Positions 6,601-8,174 of a stretch of 8,174 bases of DNA are shown one piece after another (the first letter of the stretch is position 1; each line of letters opens with the position of its first letter). Under the pieces are notes generated by a model, which was given only the letters and a program-made list of their open reading frames with translations, made no database searches and was not told the origin of the DNA. The position numbers and the translations under genes are program-made. This DNA is from Clostridia bacterium (GTDB lineage Bacteria; Bacillota_A; Clostridia; Oscillospirales; CAG-272). The stretch lies in assembly GCA_017500625.1 (NCBI GenBank), contig JAFVYX010000231.1, forward strand, positions 1 to 8,174. Reading direction: 5' to 3'.

Positions 6601-7791
6601 GTAATTTCCCGAGATCCTTGTAAGAGCTGCGGAGTCGTACTGGGCCTTGGTCCTTTTGATGTAATAGGACCAGCCCGTCGTCACGATGGCGCGCTCGTAG
6701 TCGGCGCGGGTCAGAACCTCGCTGCCCGCAGGGATGACCTCATCCCACTCGTCAAGGCAGACCGAGCAAACGTGATTGGCTTTTCCCGGGGCGGTGGCCG
6801 TGGGAGCCACGGTCAGCTCGCTGCAGGTCTTATCGTGCTGCGAAAGGTCGGTATGCCCCGCAGCGCAGGTGCGGGCGTGGCCCTTGTCTCCCACGCTTTC
6901 CCACTCCCCAAAGGCCGCCGTGCAGGAGGCGGTGGTATAGCCGCAGGCCGTGCAAAGCGCCGAATGGGAGCCGTTGGCGTTGTGCTCAACGCTTCCCAGC
7001 ACGTGCGCGCCGCTTTCCGTGTGCGTGGGATCGTTGGCACAGACGCGGCGGTGGCCTCCCTCCGTTTCGGTCCAGGCGCCAAAGGCGTGACCGAAGGCGC
7101 CGATCGCTTCGGTCCTTTCCGCGTAGCAGCGTGAGCAAGTAAAGCTGCGGGCACCCGCGCTCTCACACGTTGCGGGGGTGCTCACAACGCCCGCGCCCCA
7201 GTCGTGACCTTCAAGAAGTGAGGAGATGACCTCGGTCCTTGTGGTCTTGCAGGAGGCACAGGTGAAGGTGCGCAGACCGTCCCTCTCACATGTCGCGGGG
7301 GTGGTCACAACACCCGCATCCCAGGCGTGCCCCTCCTCGTCTGCGGGGATGGCCTCGGTCCTCTCGGCGCCGCAGTCAGCGCAGGTGAAGGTACGCACAC
7401 CGTCATTCTCACAGTCGGCAGGGGTGGTCACGGTGCCATCATCCCATGCATGCCCCGTGGCGGTCAGCGGCTCGGTTCTTGTGAGGGCGCAGGAGGCGCA
7501 GGTAAAGGTGGTGACGCCGTCCGTCTCACAGCCGGCGGCGGTGGTGACGCTGCCCGTGTCCCACGTATGACCCGTGGCAGCGACGGCCTCGGTCCTGGTG
7601 GTGGCGCACACCGTGCAGCGGAATGTGCGGACCCCCGCCTCTTCGCATCCCGGATGCTCGGTCACCGCCCCCTCGTCCCACGTGTGGCCGAGAAGACAGC
7701 CGACACTCCCGAGAAATGAGCAACTTGAGAGCAGCATCGAGAGCAAAAGGATGATGGAAGTAAACAAAACTTTTCGATTATTTCGACTCAT
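3604..7791 (-). CDS. Large secreted lipoprotein with Cys/His repeats, three NlpC/P60-like domains and a DUF11-like domain
   Basis: A 1395-residue protein with a type II signal peptide: basic N-end, hydrophobic 8-21, lipobox LSSC with Cys24, so it should be lipid-anchored outside the membrane. There is no sortase motif at the C-end. Order: five 39-41-residue Cys/His repeats (35-233) and degenerate ones to about 358; NlpC/P60-like domain 1 (about 360-652) with Cys422, His589 and Asp601; a DUF11-like beta-sandwich (about 699-783); domain 2 (about 815-1030), where the equivalent residues are Ala894, Arg981 and Glu993; a further Cys-rich stretch (1033-1140); domain 3 (about 1143-1395), with Tyr1217, Trp1290 and Gly1302. 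Each domain has a PGD turn (580, 956, 1272) and a closing (M/L)RP motif. Domain 1 could be a cell-wall peptidase or amidase; domains 2 and 3 are probably binding modules. The assignment rests on motif reading by eye, and overall function is unknown. Confidence 0.85.
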   Translation of the reverse strand: MSRNNRKVLFTSIILLLSMLLSSCSFLGSVGCLLGHTWDEGAVTEHPGCEEAGVRTFRCTVCATTRTEAVAATGHTWDTGSVTTAAGCETDGVTTFTCASCALTRTEPLTATGHAWDDGTVTTPADCENDGVRTFTCADCGAERTEAIPADEEGHAWDAGVVTTPATCERDGLRTFTCASCKTTRTEVISSLLEGHDWGAGVVSTPATCESAGARSFTCSRCYAERTEAIGAFGHAFGAWTETEGGHRRVCANDPTHTESGAHVLGSVEHNANGSHSALCTACGYTTASCTAAFGEWESVGDKGHARTCAAGHTDLSQHDKTCSELTVAPTATAPGKANHVCSVCLDEWDEVIPAGSEVLTRADYERAIVTTGWSYYIKRTKAQYDSAALTRISGNYGGITRHTPEASPEYGTDHTSIFTVCTGFVHKTYLEALDRYILERKFGPSGLTTTWIWRIADNQPEPDAIATTLKIPDPYTENDADTAIVRWVDYVGLKEDGDSSDNVEDDERMQLYQSTSFTDFKELNSWSNDDGLDFYRAEGEENYSYYLDGEALAPADAKALLRRHIMDNDGNGNYTYLRPGDVTVRDGHALLYIGNGYVLDASSTGGGKFNVTTGEENWEPYGTVFGHFKTVESTLDNAKTDYVVMRPLDFYMHDRDGDPGNDILTMNGAPLTIPASTLSRMRYPLMDINRTVGITPYGTVTKGDTLTYTVKIENGTLDSNYVFWTKDTDGVDYRDLSVTERIPEGTEFVSATGGATMNNGVLTWSLDIPAGESATVSYTVRVVAERGTTVVSDGGFVDAIPSNRIENTVGGVKLSEAQKEFLLGLTATDEWKTAYGTDLAFAEGIYAAMGITLDLGTVEEAVEALFTPQSFKNRPSLYPWFYGTSAPAYTMFAPQTAVAAEHQALRDMLVANAYGGYRMHPLDVTKLKSEGHEAFDFEAEFCKGIKEFMPEYLEPGDILVYGTAADRTDTGMTSAMASTRVVVYLGNETLLEMKSSGTATAYTGASALTLIRHSFMKENDVFFLLRPSQAGAVSPHSFTLTESVPATCTEMGSATYTCRGCHACSGTAATLTSLIPALGHALSDTAVYRDESSHTLACTREDCLLSEELAHTWIVDKTTAGSIRYACSAKGCSGSYTRATALSEAQLSALGSLSYASAAFTANRPLSHIANLYSKLGLPGLFDAMGLQESNTTASALPGRIFSLVGIGDTSYNIAYRQYVYGNGVNYKTKPAGRMVIDGFYGGSWIRTEQNGATLENAVTEKGLSISDLQPGDVLVLARASSSSKQVQWALLYRGEGRFIGAMAYKGTYALTIDGTTAEYTDQNLRGELVFNPKTGKLTSSEFTTTRTSSSPTPKAVALCIEDFTDLLKTDPFTGDALHYFVGLRPSQEMDITP
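7093..7689 (-). repeat. Five tandem 39-41-residue Cys/His repeats in the lipoprotein
   Basis: Each unit begins G-H-x-W and has the invariant spacing C-x9-C-x2-C (Cys 49/59/62, 88/98/101, 127/137/140, 168/178/181, 209/219/222), then RTE and the GH of the next unit. Three Cys plus a following His would suit a zinc site, though that is inference. Similar units recur in degenerate form at about 234-358 and 1033-1140. Confidence 0.85.
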
Positions 7792-8012
7792 AGGTCCTTC
7801 CTCCTATCGTTTGAAAGCGGTTTTTGTCCGCGCTCCTCGGCGCGGCAGAGGGATTCGCGGAGACAAACGGTGACGGGAGCCCTCACTACGATGGGGTCGG
7901 AGTAGCAGGGGTCCTCAATGCGCTTGAAAAGGAGATCCACAAGCGTTGATGCAATCTCCTCAAAGTTGGTGCGGAGCGAGGTCAGGGGGACGTCGAGGAT
8001 GCTGGCTTCTTG
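7788..8012 (-). CDS. LacI-type regulator, C-terminal fragment only
   Basis: About 74 codons in the - frame ending in a TGA (7788-7790) that overlaps the lipoprotein ATG as ATGA. The segment PLTSLRTNFEEIASTL, then LLFKRIEDP, then VTVCLRESL matches the end of the sugar-binding/dimerisation domain of LacI-family regulators, where 'LTTxRxxxEExGxxAxxLLxxRI' and a final 'RES' are typical. After RES it continues for about 20 basic/polar residues, slightly longer than usual. A LacI-like domain in a GntR hybrid regulator would look the same. The 5' part is missing: the frame runs into a stop at about 8028-8030, inside sequence that belongs to another gene. Taken as genuine Clostridia sequence cut off by an artefactual junction. 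Confidence 0.65.
   Translation of the reverse strand, partial: QEASILDVPLTSLRTNFEEIASTLVDLLFKRIEDPCYSDPIVVRAPVTVCLRESLCRAEERGQKPLSNDRRKDL
7800..7805 (-). promoter_or_regulatory. Ribosome binding site of the lipoprotein gene
   Basis: AGGAGG on the - strand, 8 bases before the ATG at 7791 and inside the last codons of the LacI-type frame. With the ATGA overlap this suggests translational coupling, so the promoter probably lies upstream of the missing LacI-type gene start. None was seen in 7792-8010. Confidence 0.8.
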
Positions 8013-8174
8013 GTCACCATGTAGCTGAGGTTAATGTTACCTGAGAATTTGTAACGCTTACGGTAATTGGTAATAGAAGAGACACCCCATGAACCCTTCG
8101 TAAAAATTTCACCAGTCAGCTTTTCATCAAGATAGTCACTGATTGCAAAGTAGTAACCACCATCACGAAGATAA
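8009..8174 (-). CDS. lptD: LptD-like outer-membrane LPS assembly protein fragment (Bacteroidota type)
   Basis: On the - strand, entering from the right edge (first full codon 8171-8173), about 55 codons are open. They include GGYYFAISDYLD, TGEIFTKGSWGV and NYRKRYKFSGNINLSYMVTK. This pattern of alternating aromatic and polar strands with 'NYRKRYKxSG' is what I know from the barrel part of Bacteroidota LptD, which inserts lipopolysaccharide into the outer membrane. It runs into a stop (7982-7984) soon after the junction. GC is about 43% by hand count in 8041-8100. It is both partial and out of frame with the LacI-type fragment, so it is probably joined by misassembly. There is no start within the window. 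Confidence 0.65.

Noticed and set aside
7982..8174. LptD-LacI fusion as a new gene or system
   Set aside because: The two halves are in different frames, each frame hits a stop shortly after the junction, and composition and phylum differ. An artefact explains it better than biology.

Overview
The window looks like a metagenome-derived contig from a moderately GC-rich, low-signal Gram-positive bacterium of the Clostridia (Bacillota). The evidence is strong AGGAGG-type ribosome sites before almost every gene, textbook sigma-A promoters with 17-base spacers and TGn extended -10 boxes, a PadR/DUF1700(HAAS)/DUF4097 operon, and a large secreted lipoprotein with the Cys-rich 'GHxWD...C...FTCxxC...RTE' repeats often met in gut Clostridia surface proteins. 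The species cannot be named from the sequence.

Layout. (1) 1-482, + strand: the 3' part of an SGNH/GDSL-type esterase, clearly poorer in GC than what follows. (2) 483-643: intergenic region with a perfect 14-base palindrome and a strong promoter. (3) 644-1405, +: complete classical short-chain dehydrogenase/reductase, followed by a hairpin terminator. (4) 1583-3565, +: a tightly coupled three-gene operon behind a TTGACA-17-TATGAT promoter: PadR-type repressor, DUF1700 membrane protein, and a membrane-anchored DUF4097 protein built of 12 'STGDV' rungs. A dyad overlaps the -10 box and may be the PadR operator. (5) 3572-3597: a shared, probably bidirectional terminator between convergent units. 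(6) 3604-7791, -: a 1395-residue lipoprotein with five tandem Cys/His repeats, three NlpC/P60-like domains (one with a full Cys-His-Asp set, two apparently dead) and a DUF11-like domain. (7) 7788-~8012, -: the C-terminal end of a LacI-type regulator whose stop overlaps the lipoprotein start (ATGA). (8) ~8009-8174, -: about 55 codons that read as LptD of Bacteroidota, in a different frame and with lower GC.

The last item does not fit the rest. LptD is an outer-membrane LPS-assembly protein and has no place in a Clostridia genome, and the two reading frames do not join. The right end is therefore most likely an assembly chimera, and nothing to the right of about 8005 should be used for context.

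How the genes work together: PadR-DUF1700-DUF4097 is probably one self-regulated envelope-related module. The lipoprotein is probably an extracellular, membrane-tethered cell-wall or peptide-processing/binding protein. The SDR and the SGNH esterase have no evident link to either.
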